Origin: DIGJ01 sp036658435
Lineage (GTDB): Bacteria; Bacillota; Clostridia; Lachnospirales; Lachnospiraceae
DNA: 6,909 nucleotides
NCBI GenBank assembly: GCA_036658435.1
Contig: JAVXEO010000087.1
Coordinates: 1 to 6,909, forward strand
Reading direction: 5' to 3'
In this document: positions 1 through 6,352 of the stretch, piece after piece
How positions within the stretch are numbered: position 1 is the stretch's first letter
How the letters are laid out: each line of letters begins with the position of its first letter
Program-made: the position numbers and the translations under genes
Notes under the pieces: generated by a model
Databases searched by the model: none
The model's input: only the letters and a program-made list of their open reading frames with translations
Told to the model about the DNA's origin: nothing

Positions 1-1514
1 CTGGTTGCATTAGAAATTGTTTTTTTCACCAAAGTTTCTTCTGTCTTCTTTACAGTAGCACCTTTTTCATTTTGAATTTCCTTTACAATATGAGGGGTAT
101 AATAGTTTCCTCCATTAATCAGAGAAGAAAAAGCTGAAACCATTTGAATCATATTAACGGTATTCGACTGTCCAAAGCTGCTGGTTGCCAGTTCAACGGG
201 ATTTAAGTTCTCCTTACCATAAAAAATTCCACTGGACTCTCCTGGTAAATCGATTCCCGTCTTTTCTCCAAATCCAAATAGTTGATTATATAAGCTGAAT
301 TTTTCTTTACCAAGTTTTGTGCCAATCTGCATAAGTGCTGCATTACATGATACCATTAATGATTTTTTAACATCTACGGTTCCATGTCCGGCTTTTGCAT
401 TGCAAGCAATTCTTTTATCTGCAATCTGTGCATATCCATTACAGGTAAAGGTTGACTTTTCATTAACGACTCCCTCTTCAAGTGCTGCAGCTATTGTAAA
501 AGGTTTAAACGTAGAACCCGGTTCATATGCATCGCTGATGCAATAATTTCGCCAGATTGCACTTAATGCAGCACTCATTTCCTTGTCCGTCATTGCCGTA
601 ATTTCTTTTTTTGTATAAAAATCACTTAAATCTCTTGGATTATTCAAATCAAACGCTTTGTTGGATACCATTGCGTAGATTTCTCCATTTTTAGGATTCA
701 TGAGAATAACCGCAGCATTTTTTGCACCCGGCTCTTTTAAATAGGCCTTTACTTTTCTTTCAACTGCTTTTTGCACATTGGCATCTATGGTAGAAATAAT
801 ATTGTTTCCATTGATTGCCGGCTTTACGGTTCTTTCTAACTTCATATCTTCATTGAAATATCCGAACTCTCTTCCATTGGTTCCGCTTAGTTCATCATTG
901 TAAGCTTCTTCCATTCCCCAATTTCCAATATTATTGTCCGCCTTCTGGGTGAAACCAATGACCGTTGACCCTACCGTACTTAATGGATATTTGCGAATGT
1001 ATTCTTCCTCAAACCATACACCCTGTATATTTTTCTCTTTTTTTTCCATATGATGAAACAGTTCTACCGTTTCGTATTCCATCCGCTTATAATCTTTCAT
1101 CTGCACGTATTGTGATTGTGATTTTTCTTTAAGTATGGTATCAATCTCGTTTTCTTCAATCCCAAAACACTCCTTCAATGCCTTTTTTGTAGCTTTGGGA
1201 TAGCTTTCCTTTTGTAACATAGCAACCGGGTCTAAAATAAGATTATATACTTTTTCACTTACTGCAAGTTTTGTCATATTTCGGTCCAAAATCTCTCCAC
1301 GCTTATATGGAATGGGATTACTTACATACGTTTGCTGTGATAAAACTCTTTTTTCATATTTTTCCCCATCTTTGTTTGTAAGATATAGCATACGGCCTAC
1401 TAATACTAAAAAAATAAGAATTACCATACAAAATATAAACAACAAGCTTGCCTGCATTTTAGATGTAAATCGTTTTGTTTCATTTCTCTTATCATTGTTT
1501 TTATAGTTTTGCAT
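1..1514 (-). CDS. class B penicillin-binding protein, FtsI/SpoVD type (3' end outside window)
   Basis: A septal or sporulation DD-transpeptidase that cross-links peptidoglycan outside the membrane. The first 504 residues are present and the frame is still open at the window edge. A basic cytoplasmic N-terminus (1-19) is followed by one membrane anchor (about 22-40), the PBP dimer/pedestal motif RGEILDRN at 72-79, and a transpeptidase domain from about residue 270. The catalytic SxxK is S334-T-F-K337 within EPGSTFKPF, and SxN is S389-C-N391. The KTG(T/S) triad must lie beyond the edge; the KTG at residue 418 is the usual internal GxKTGIDLPGE segment. The ATG at 1514 has AGGAG seven bases upstream. 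It lies 33 nt after the ftsL-like gene, the classic place for ftsI (pbpB) or spoVD. A C-terminal PASTA domain, which would favour SpoVD, cannot be checked, so no symbol is given. The family call is firm. Confidence 0.95.
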   Translation of the reverse strand, partial: MQNYKNNDKRNETKRFTSKMQASLLFIFCMVILIFLVLVGRMLYLTNKDGEKYEKRVLSQQTYVSNPIPYKRGEILDRNMTKLAVSEKVYNLILDPVAMLQKESYPKATKKALKECFGIEENEIDTILKEKSQSQYVQMKDYKRMEYETVELFHHMEKKEKNIQGVWFEEEYIRKYPLSTVGSTVIGFTQKADNNIGNWGMEEAYNDELSGTNGREFGYFNEDMKLERTVKPAINGNNIISTIDANVQKAVERKVKAYLKEPGAKNAAVILMNPKNGEIYAMVSNKAFDLNNPRDLSDFYTKKEITAMTDKEMSAALSAIWRNYCISDAYEPGSTFKPFTIAAALEEGVVNEKSTFTCNGYAQIADKRIACNAKAGHGTVDVKKSLMVSCNAALMQIGTKLGKEKFSLYNQLFGFGEKTGIDLPGESSGIFYGKENLNPVELATSSFGQSNTVNMIQMVSAFSSLINGGNYYTPHIVKEIQNEKGATVKKTEETLVKKTISNAT

Positions 1515-1547
1515 ATCCCAGCTCCTATCTATTTCCCTTCACTTTCC

Positions 1548-2072
1548 CTATTTTTTCTTTTTTGTGAGAATGCGTTCAAACTTGGGCATTTCTTTCTCTG
1601 GAATTTCATTATACTGTCTCACAAAGTCACTTTTTACAATGGAATAGGACAGAATCTGGTTTTTGTCTGCGCGAACCATTCCTAACTCTTTTGTAGCAAC
1701 CCTGTATACATAAGATAAGTCTATGGAGGTATTAATCTTATTATAAGCTGCATCATTTTGATTTTTCAAATCACAGATTTCACTTTCCATGGCTGCAATC
1801 TGTTTACTTAAGGTTGTAATGTTGTGCTGTACCTGTATGTAGCTTACACATACATACAAAGTCACCCCAATGGCTACCATCATAAATAAGAGGGAAACTA
1901 CATCCCAATTCTGTCCCTGGTGGGCCTGATGGGCTCTCTTTTGCTTTTCTCTGTCTTGGTTTTCTTTTGTTTCTTCAATTTCCTGGATATGTGTGGGATA
2001 TTCTAATTTTCTAACGGTATTTCCCTGCACAAATTCTCTGTATTGATACTCATGTGAAGCCATTTTTTTCAC
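1548..2072 (-). CDS. ftsL: FtsL-like cell-division protein
   Basis: A small bitopic divisome protein that, in the known family, pairs with DivIC/FtsB and helps recruit and activate the septal wall synthase. The 174 residues show a long charged cytoplasmic N-terminus (1-55), one membrane segment (about 57-78), a heptad-like coiled coil (about 79-113), and the family's short extracytoplasmic motif around ATKELGMVRAD (126-136). The basic tail ends in KKKK. The start chosen is GTG at 2072, with AAGGA five bases upstream; an ATG three codons further in (2063) would have poorer spacing. Sequence identity in this family is always low, so the call rests on architecture and position between rsmH (8 nt upstream) and a class B PBP (33 nt downstream). 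The cytoplasmic tail is longer than in E. coli FtsL. A DivIC-type protein would look similar, but the locus favours FtsL. Confidence 0.82.
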   Translation of the reverse strand: MKKMASHEYQYREFVQGNTVRKLEYPTHIQEIEETKENQDREKQKRAHQAHQGQNWDVVSLLFMMVAIGVTLYVCVSYIQVQHNITTLSKQIAAMESEICDLKNQNDAAYNKINTSIDLSYVYRVATKELGMVRADKNQILSYSIVKSDFVRQYNEIPEKEMPKFERILTKKKK

Positions 2073-2080
2073 TTCTTTCC

Positions 2081-3022
2081 TTATTTATTATGCCGTTCAA
2101 ATACTCTTAATTTTGCACTCTTTGACCTTGAATTTTCTTCCATTTCTATCTCATTTGGTAAAATTGGTTTTCTTGAAATTACTTTTCCTTTTGAACAATT
2201 TCCACATACGCAAATAGGAAAATCAGATGGACAGGTGCACGGATTTTCATTCTTGCGAAAAAGAGTTTTTACAATTCGGTCTTCCAAAGAATGAAAGGTA
2301 ATAATGCAAATTCGTCCATTTTCATTCAATGCTTCTATCATATCGTTTAAGGTATCATTAAGTACTTCTAATTCACGGTTTAATTCAATTCGAATGGCTT
2401 GAAATGTTTTCTTCGCAGGATGTCCCATGTTTTTTTGTACCTTCATAGGAATGGCACCACGTATAATCGCCGTTAGTTCTTCTGTTGTTTCAATTTCCTT
2501 TTTTTCTCTGTATGCTGTAATATGTTTTGCAATATTTTTTGCAAACTTATCTTCTCCGTAGTCTCTTATCATTCGGTAAAGTTCCATTTCACTATATTGA
2601 TTTACAATATCTTTTGCTGTTTTTGACTGGCTTTGATCCATCCTCATGTCAAGAGGTGCATCCCCCATATAGGAAAATCCCCGTTCTACATTATCCAGCT
2701 GATAGGAAGAAACCCCCAGATCCAGCACGATTCCATCTATCTTTGAGATTCCTAAGTCTTTAAGTACTTGTTTGAAATTACAGTAATTACTTCGAACAAT
2801 ACTTACTTTCTCCCCAAATTCTCTCAGTCGTCCCCCGGCTGCCTGAATTGCCGCTTCATCCTGATCAATTCCAATGAATCTTCCCTCTGGCCCCAGGTGC
2901 CTGCATATCTCATAGGCATGTCCACCTCCCCCTAAGGTTCCATCCAGATAAATTCCATTGGGCTTAATGCTTAAGTTCTCAACCGTTTCTTCTAAAAGTA
3001 CAGATACATGTTTAAATTCCAT
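2081..3022 (-). CDS. rsmH: 16S rRNA (cytosine(1402)-N(4))-methyltransferase RsmH
   Basis: Transfers a methyl group from S-adenosylmethionine to N4 of C1402 in the ribosomal P site; formerly MraW. The 313 residues match the usual family length. Visible motifs are the SAM-binding LDGTLGGGGHA (26-36), acidic GIDQD (51-55), DGIVLDLGVSSYQLD (96-110), the family signature APLDMRMD (122-129), GHPAKKTFQAIRIELNREL (200-218) and FHSLEDRIVK (243-252). A cysteine cluster follows at 261, 263, 270, 272 and 275. The open frame extends upstream to 3136, but the ATG at 3022 is chosen because it begins the conserved MEFKHVSVLL and has a strong AGGGAGAGGG site five bases upstream. The longer start would overlap mraZ by about 100 bases. 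The gene follows mraZ after 16 nt, as in most bacteria, so it should share MraZ control. Confidence 0.97.
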   Translation of the reverse strand: MEFKHVSVLLEETVENLSIKPNGIYLDGTLGGGGHAYEICRHLGPEGRFIGIDQDEAAIQAAGGRLREFGEKVSIVRSNYCNFKQVLKDLGISKIDGIVLDLGVSSYQLDNVERGFSYMGDAPLDMRMDQSQSKTAKDIVNQYSEMELYRMIRDYGEDKFAKNIAKHITAYREKKEIETTEELTAIIRGAIPMKVQKNMGHPAKKTFQAIRIELNRELEVLNDTLNDMIEALNENGRICIITFHSLEDRIVKTLFRKNENPCTCPSDFPICVCGNCSKGKVISRKPILPNEIEMEENSRSKSAKLRVFERHNK

Positions 3023-3038
3023 TTTTTCCCTCTCCCTA

Positions 3039-3467
3039 CTAAAAGCTAAGCCCAAAACTTGACATATCTTCTGCAATGTCATCCATGTTTTCAAACGTAT
3101 TATTGGTTTCCCAACGTTCTTTTGACCAGATTTCAATCTTATTTAGTACTCCTACAAAAACAACTTCTTTCTCTAAAAGTGCTTGTTCTCTAAGTTTAGA
3201 AGGAAGCAGAATTCTTCCCTGCTTGTCCACTTCCAACAAAGCCGCCCCCGCCATAAAATAACGCTGCAATTGTCTTGCTTCTTTATTGCCCGGCAAAGTT
3301 TTAAGTTCTTTCACAAAGTTCTCCCATTCTTCTTTGGAATACACAAATAAACACCCATCTAAGCCTTGGGTCACTACAAATTCTTCACCTAGTGACTCTC
3401 TAAACTTAGCGGGTACGATGATTCTACCTTTTGTATCAATTGAATGATTATATTCTCCCATGAACAT
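3039..3467 (-). CDS. mraZ: transcriptional regulator MraZ
   Basis: A DNA-binding protein with two SpoVT/AbrB-like half domains that forms a ring-shaped oligomer and regulates the dcw operon that it heads. The 142 residues match the family length. Both conserved repeats are visible: GEYNHSIDTKGRIIVPAKFR (residues 4-23) and LLEVDKQGRILLPSKLRE (about 77-94); each carries the D-x-(K/Q)-GR-(I/V)-x-(V/L)-P signature. ATG at 3467 is preferred because the family normally begins MFMGEY and an AGGTG site lies six bases upstream. The frame also permits GTG at 3476 and ATG at 3461. Its promoter and a set of direct repeats resembling known MraZ operators lie just upstream, which suggests autoregulation. 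The gene is first in the operon with rsmH, the ftsL-like gene and the PBP. Confidence 0.97.
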   Translation of the reverse strand: MFMGEYNHSIDTKGRIIVPAKFRESLGEEFVVTQGLDGCLFVYSKEEWENFVKELKTLPGNKEARQLQRYFMAGAALLEVDKQGRILLPSKLREQALLEKEVVFVGVLNKIEIWSKERWETNNTFENMDDIAEDMSSFGLSF

Positions 3468-3515
3468 AACCTTCACCTGCTTTCAAAATCATCTTTTGGT
3501 TTCAGAAAGTTTCAA

Positions 3516-3560
3516 CCACTTTAGGGTATTCCCTCCACTTTCCTCCACTTTGCTCCACTT
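3516..3560 (-). promoter_or_regulatory. MraZ operator: four AAGTGG boxes
   Basis: On the minus strand AAGTGGAG occurs at 3560-3553, 3550-3543 and 3540-3533, exactly 10 bp apart, so all three face the same side of the helix. A fourth AAGTGG lies at 3521-3516, 19 bp from the third. The array sits just downstream of the predicted transcription start, in the mraZ leader. Direct GTGG-type repeats in front of mraZ are the established MraZ binding element in several bacteria (TGGGN repeats in E. coli). The role in this organism is inferred from that and from position. Confidence 0.88.
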
Positions 3561-3568
3561 GTATCACT

Positions 3569-3597
3569 ATAATACAATATTTTAGGGATTTTAGCAA
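3569..3597 (-). promoter_or_regulatory. predicted sigma-A promoter of mraZ operon
   Basis: Minus strand: the -35 element TTGCTA (3597-3592; 4 of 6 consensus bases) and the -10 element TATTAT (3574-3569; 5 of 6) are separated by 17 bp. Transcription should start near 3562, which puts the MraZ boxes within the first 50 nt of the leader. A perfect AT palindrome, AAAAATTAATTTTT at 3611-3624, lies about 49-62 bp upstream of the start and could act as an UP-like element. Confidence 0.7.
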
Positions 3598-3705
3598 CCA
3601 AATTTGCTCTAAAAATTAATTTTTTCTTACGAATCGTTACATTGTTCATTTTCCATAGGTCACATGTCCCAGAAAACAATCGTGTTTTTATCTTCCCTTC
3701 CTTCA

Positions 3706-3756
3706 ATAAAAAAACACCTTTTCAAATAAGCTTTGATCACTCATTTAAAAAGGTGT
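3706..3756 (-). terminator. intrinsic terminator after lgt
   Basis: Arms 3714-3727 and 3743-3756 form a 14-bp stem with one mismatch and a 15-nt loop. On the minus strand the stem is followed by a run of eight U (3713-3706). It begins five bases after the lgt stop codon. It should end the ychF-lgt transcript before the mraZ promoter, so the two gene blocks are separate transcription units. Confidence 0.88.
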
Positions 3757-3760
3757 GTTT

Positions 3761-4624
3761 TTATTTTATTTTATTCTTTTTTCTGATTTTAACAAAAATA
3801 GTAACACCGGATATAACAACCAATAATGCGGAAAGTGCCATGGACACCGGAAGATTTGTATTCCAAAGAAGTAATTGGTCCGTTCGCATACTTTCAATCC
3901 AAAACCGTCCTAAACCATAGCCCACCAAGTATAATAAAATAATTTCTCCATCGAATTTTTTATGTTTTGAATAAATAATAAGGAGAACCAGAAGAATCAG
4001 GTTCCACAAGGATTCATATAAAAAAGTAGGATGTACCAAAATGCCATTATCTACTACATATTGTTCCATGGCCAATGCCGAAGAAAGTGACATATTGCTT
4101 TTTGCAACATTCCAGGGTAATTTCATTGCCAAAAGGCTGTTTCCCGCATAGCCACCAAAGGCTTCTGCATTAAAGAAGTTCCCCCACCTTCCAATAATTT
4201 GTCCGGTTATAAGTCCCAGGCAGGCAGTATCTCCTATTAATCCAAAATTCACTTTTTTAACTTTAGAAAAAATAAAAGCGGTAATTACCCCACCAATGAC
4301 GCCTCCATAAATAGCAAGACCACCATTTCTTATATTAAAAACTTCCAATAAATTATCTTTATATAAATCCCAGCTAAATATCACATAATAAATTCTTGCA
4401 CAAATTATACTCACCGGAATAGCAATCAGAGCCAGGTCTAAATACAAATCCGGATTCTGTCCCGTTCGCCTTGCCTGCCATTCTGCCATCAAGTATCCTG
4501 AAATCATGCCAATTGCTATAATAATACCATAAAATGCAATTCGAAATCCAAATACATCAAATCCAGATTGAACATTTTGAAGAGAAACTCCCAAATTCGG
4601 AAATTCAATATTTACTCCATTCAT
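3761..4624 (-). CDS. lgt: phosphatidylglycerol--prolipoprotein diacylglyceryl transferase Lgt
   Basis: A polytopic membrane enzyme that moves the diacylglyceryl group of phosphatidylglycerol onto the lipobox cysteine of prolipoproteins, the first step of lipoprotein maturation. The 287 residues contain about seven hydrophobic segments. Family motifs are NGGLAIYGGVIGG (100-112), the Lgt signature GRWGNFFNAEAFGG (145-158, including the essential-type arginine R146), HPTFLYESLWN (198-208), and GLGRFWIESMRTD (237-249) near the last membrane helices, which carries the second conserved arginine region. Tyrosine replaces the histidine of the proteobacterial HGG motif; I recall this as common in Clostridia, so it is not a sign of inactivity. 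AGGAGG lies seven bases before the ATG. ychF ends 15 nt upstream, indicating co-transcription, and a terminator follows directly. Confidence 0.97.
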   Translation of the reverse strand: MNGVNIEFPNLGVSLQNVQSGFDVFGFRIAFYGIIIAIGMISGYLMAEWQARRTGQNPDLYLDLALIAIPVSIICARIYYVIFSWDLYKDNLLEVFNIRNGGLAIYGGVIGGVITAFIFSKVKKVNFGLIGDTACLGLITGQIIGRWGNFFNAEAFGGYAGNSLLAMKLPWNVAKSNMSLSSALAMEQYVVDNGILVHPTFLYESLWNLILLVLLIIYSKHKKFDGEIILLYLVGYGLGRFWIESMRTDQLLLWNTNLPVSMALSALLVVISGVTIFVKIRKKNKIK

Positions 4625-4639
4625 AGAAACGCCTCCTGT

Positions 4640-5737
4640 TTATACATTAAAACGGAATAAAATCACATCTCCATCTTTTACAATATACTCTTTTCCTTCA
4701 ATTCCAACCAGTCCCTTTTCCTTTGCCGCAGCAATGCTTTTACAATCTAAAAGGTTCTGGTAGTTTACAACCTCTGCACGAATAAATCCTCTTTCAAAAT
4801 CGGTATGAATCTTTCCGGCTGCCTGAGGGGCCTTTGTCCCTTTTTTAATGGTCCAGGCTCTTGTTTCATCTTCTCCTGAAGTCAAATAACTAATTAAGCC
4901 CAGCAAACTGTAACTTGCCTTAACTAATTTTTCAAGACCGGATTCTTTTAATCCCAAGTCTTCCAAAAACATAGCTTTTTCATCTTCATCCAGCTCGGCA
5001 ATTTCCTGTTCAATCTGTGCACAAATCACAAATACCTTGCATTCCTCAGATTCTGCATAATCTCTCACTGCCTTTACATATAAGTTAGCTGCACCATCGT
5101 CTGCTAAGTCTTCCTCTGAAACATTTGCTGCATATATCACAGGTTTTCCTGTCAGCAGGTTATACGATGCCAACCATGCAATCTCTTCTTCCTCCTCCGT
5201 TTCAAAAGTCTTAGCCATTTTTCCTTCTTCTAAATGTGCTTTTATTCTTTCCAATAAGGCTGTTTCTTTTGCCAAGCTCTTATCATTTCTTGCACCTTTT
5301 GAGGATTTTGCAATTCTTCTTTCTAAGATCTCAAGATCCGAAAAAATAAGTTCTAAATTTATGGTTTCAATGTCTCGAAGGGGATTCACACTTCCGTCTA
5401 CATGAACTACATTGGAATCTTCAAAGCAGCGTACTACATGTATAATGGCATCCACTTCCCGAATATTGGATAGAAACTGGTTTCCTAATCCTTCTCCTTT
5501 GGAGGCTCCCTTTACAAGCCCGGCAATATCCACAAATTCTATTACAGCTGGCGTAACTTTTCTGGATTGATACAAGTCCCCAAGCTTTTTTAATCTTTCA
5601 TCGGGTACCGTAACTATTCCCACATTGGGATCAATGGTACAAAATGGATAATTCGCCGACTCCGCTCCTGCTTTTGTTAGCGAATTAAATAATGTACTTT
5701 TCCCTACATTAGGTAAACCAACTATGCCTAATTTCAT
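4640..5737 (-). CDS. ychF: redox-regulated ribosome-associated ATPase YchF (OLA1 family)
   Basis: An Obg-related P-loop protein that prefers ATP to GTP, binds ribosomes and is linked to stress responses; its exact role is unsettled. The 365 residues match the family (about 363-366). Visible elements are the Walker A GLPNVGKST (7-15), switch segment NYPFCTIDPNVG (29-40), Walker B/G3 DIAGLVKGASKGEGLGNQFL (70-89) and NVSE at 205-208. That N-x-x-E replaces the NKxD of GTPases and is the hallmark of YchF nucleotide choice. A helical domain of about 110-200 interrupts the G domain, and a C-terminal TGS domain (about 280-363) ends in KEYIVKDGDVILFRFNV. The ATG at 5737 starts the invariant MKLGIVGLPN. 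Its Shine-Dalgarno is poor (only AGG, about ten bases away), and a TATAAT lies five bases upstream. It is probably the first gene of an operon with lgt. Confidence 0.98.
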   Translation of the reverse strand: MKLGIVGLPNVGKSTLFNSLTKAGAESANYPFCTIDPNVGIVTVPDERLKKLGDLYQSRKVTPAVIEFVDIAGLVKGASKGEGLGNQFLSNIREVDAIIHVVRCFEDSNVVHVDGSVNPLRDIETINLELIFSDLEILERRIAKSSKGARNDKSLAKETALLERIKAHLEEGKMAKTFETEEEEEIAWLASYNLLTGKPVIYAANVSEEDLADDGAANLYVKAVRDYAESEECKVFVICAQIEQEIAELDEDEKAMFLEDLGLKESGLEKLVKASYSLLGLISYLTSGEDETRAWTIKKGTKAPQAAGKIHTDFERGFIRAEVVNYQNLLDCKSIAAAKEKGLVGIEGKEYIVKDGDVILFRFNV

Positions 5738-5742
5738 CTTAT

Positions 5743-5748
5743 ATTATA
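5743..5748 (-). promoter_or_regulatory. possible -10 element immediately before ychF
   Basis: A perfect TATAAT on the minus strand ends five bases before the ychF ATG. If used, transcription would begin at or next to the start codon and give a nearly leaderless message, which would fit the weak Shine-Dalgarno. No convincing -35 hexamer sits 16-18 bp upstream; TTGAAA lies 20 bp away. The call is tentative because TATAAT arises easily in AT-rich DNA. Confidence 0.35.
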
Positions 5749-5757
5749 CCTGTTCAA

Positions 5758-5780
5758 AAATCCTTTATTTTCAAGGATTT
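5758..5780 (-). terminator. weak hairpin upstream of ychF, possible terminator
   Basis: Perfect 8-bp arms AAATCCTT / AAGGATTT with a 7-nt loop. On the minus strand the second arm runs into five T. The stem has only two G-C pairs, so termination would be weak. It lies between the mobile-element debris and ychF and could shield ychF from read-through. Confidence 0.35.
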
Positions 5781-5801
5781 CTGCCTTTCTCTCTATTTTT
5801 A

Positions 5802-5933
5802 CTACACAATTTTCAAGGCTCTTTCGATTCTTTCAATCTCTCTTACTTTTTCGTCTTCAAATCTTACATCTATATGCCCATTACGGTACTTTAGTAGTTT
5901 TGGGAAATTGTTCCAAACCGTATTTTCATTTTG
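5802..5933 (-). pseudogene. unidentified startless coding fragment
   Basis: I do not recognise this protein. The minus-strand frame is open from 5981 to a TAG at 5804-5802. Its last 43 residues look protein-like: they contain WNNFPKLLKYRNGHIDVRFE and then a charged helix rich in E, R and K, ending in LKIV. No ATG or GTG lies in frame; only TTG or ATA codons occur, without a Shine-Dalgarno, and the upstream part of the frame is low-complexity AT-rich sequence. It is in the same frame as the IS66-like remnant 85 bases upstream but separated from it by stop codons. It may be the C-terminal stub of an element-associated gene. Function unknown. Confidence 0.35.
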
Positions 5934-6017
5934 CTTTATTAATAGCAAAAAAAGTTTGATACAATTTGTTATTATATCACATTATTTAGCACTTTTAAAT
6001 AGCAAAATTCTTTTTAT

Positions 6018-6317
6018 TTAAAGTTCCATAACCGTTCCGCCTTTTGCTGAACCAACGACCACTGCACCGGCTAAAATATAACCGGTGTACACATAAATAT
6101 TTTTGCTATTTTCAATGATTTCCAATTTTTTTCGTTTTAATATTGCAATGATTGTTAAGATAAAACCTTATATTTCTTGTCTGCTATCCTTTCGAAATTC
6201 ACCATCCATTTTTAACGATTTTTTGCTTTTCTCAGATTTTTCTGCAAATTTTTTACAAAATCCATAAACACTTTTAGCTGAAAGTGCAAGTTTATCTTCA
6301 CTAGTAGCATTTAAGAG
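6018..6317 (-). pseudogene. IS66-family transposase remnant (internal deletion, nonsense codon)
   Basis: Two 49-codon blocks lie in one frame, separated by TAA at 6170-6168. The first contains LSAKSVYGFCKKFAEKSEK, which I recall as like the stretch just before the DDE catalytic core of clostridial IS66 transposases (TVYGFCRKFSEK). After KMD it passes straight into GEFRKDSRQEI; then, past the stop, comes FILTIIAILKRKKLEIIEN. The latter pieces resemble the extreme C-terminus (GGFR..SG.EMYC.ILTIIETLKRKK-EIIENIK). About 200 or more residues holding the catalytic core are therefore missing. No start codon is present, and the N-terminus is replaced by a palindrome. The final residues up to the TAA at 6020-6018 look unlike the usual C-terminus. 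The resemblance is from memory, so the family is probable; the broken state is seen directly. Confidence 0.6.
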
Positions 6318-6352
6318 TGGACCTATGTCAATACATTGGACATAGGTCCACT
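6316..6352. repeat. perfect 14-bp inverted repeat at element junction
   Basis: AGTGGACCTATGTC (6316-6329) and its exact reverse complement (6339-6352) flank a 9-nt loop. The palindrome covers the last codons and the stop of the recombinase fragment and abuts the transposase remnant. Neither strand has a following T-run, so it is not a standard terminator. It could be a relic of an insertion end or of the rearrangement that joined the two fragments. Confidence 0.75.

Larger units (their letters stand above)
5738..6017. other. AT-rich intergenic stretch between ychF and transposase remnant
   Basis: Apart from the coding fragment at 5802-5933, the weak hairpin and the possible -10 site described separately, I see no gene, RNA or clear regulatory site here. 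The stretch 5940-6017 is strongly AT-rich and carries two copies of a short AATAGCAAAA-like word (near 5941 and 5998); the same word occurs inverted near 6105. These could be decayed element ends, but they are too short to assign. Confidence 0.5.

Noticed and set aside
255..263. KTG in the PBP taken as the third catalytic motif
   Set aside because: It is part of GEKTGIDLPGE after the SxN motif, a conserved non-catalytic segment; the true KTG(T/S) should lie further on, outside the window.
319..546. Plus-strand open frame inside the PBP gene
   Set aside because: It is antisense to the transpeptidase core with its SxxK and SxN motifs and has no recognisable product; a shadow frame.
2527..2763. 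Plus-strand open frame opposite rsmH
   Set aside because: It lies entirely antisense to conserved RsmH motifs; chance frame.
3023..3136. Longer rsmH frame starting at 3136
   Set aside because: The 38 extra residues overlap mraZ, are not part of the RsmH family, and the ATG at 3022 has a strong Shine-Dalgarno and starts the conserved sequence.
3533..3560. Short direct repeats in front of mraZ as a CRISPR-like array
   Set aside because: The units are 8 bp at 10-bp period with no spacers and match MraZ operators.
3645..3668. Additional promoter upstream of mraZ (TTGTTT, 16 bp, TATGGA on the minus strand)
   Set aside because: Both hexamers are poor and a better promoter lies closer to mraZ.
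3521..3706. Minus-strand open frame of 61 codons between lgt and mraZ
   Set aside because: It runs through the predicted mraZ promoter and operator boxes and shows no protein character.
3642..3920. Plus-strand open frame over the lgt terminator and lgt 3' end
   Set aside because: It crosses the terminator hairpin and is antisense to lgt; no family resemblance.
6316..6352. Palindrome as an intrinsic terminator
   Set aside because: No U-run follows the stem on either strand.
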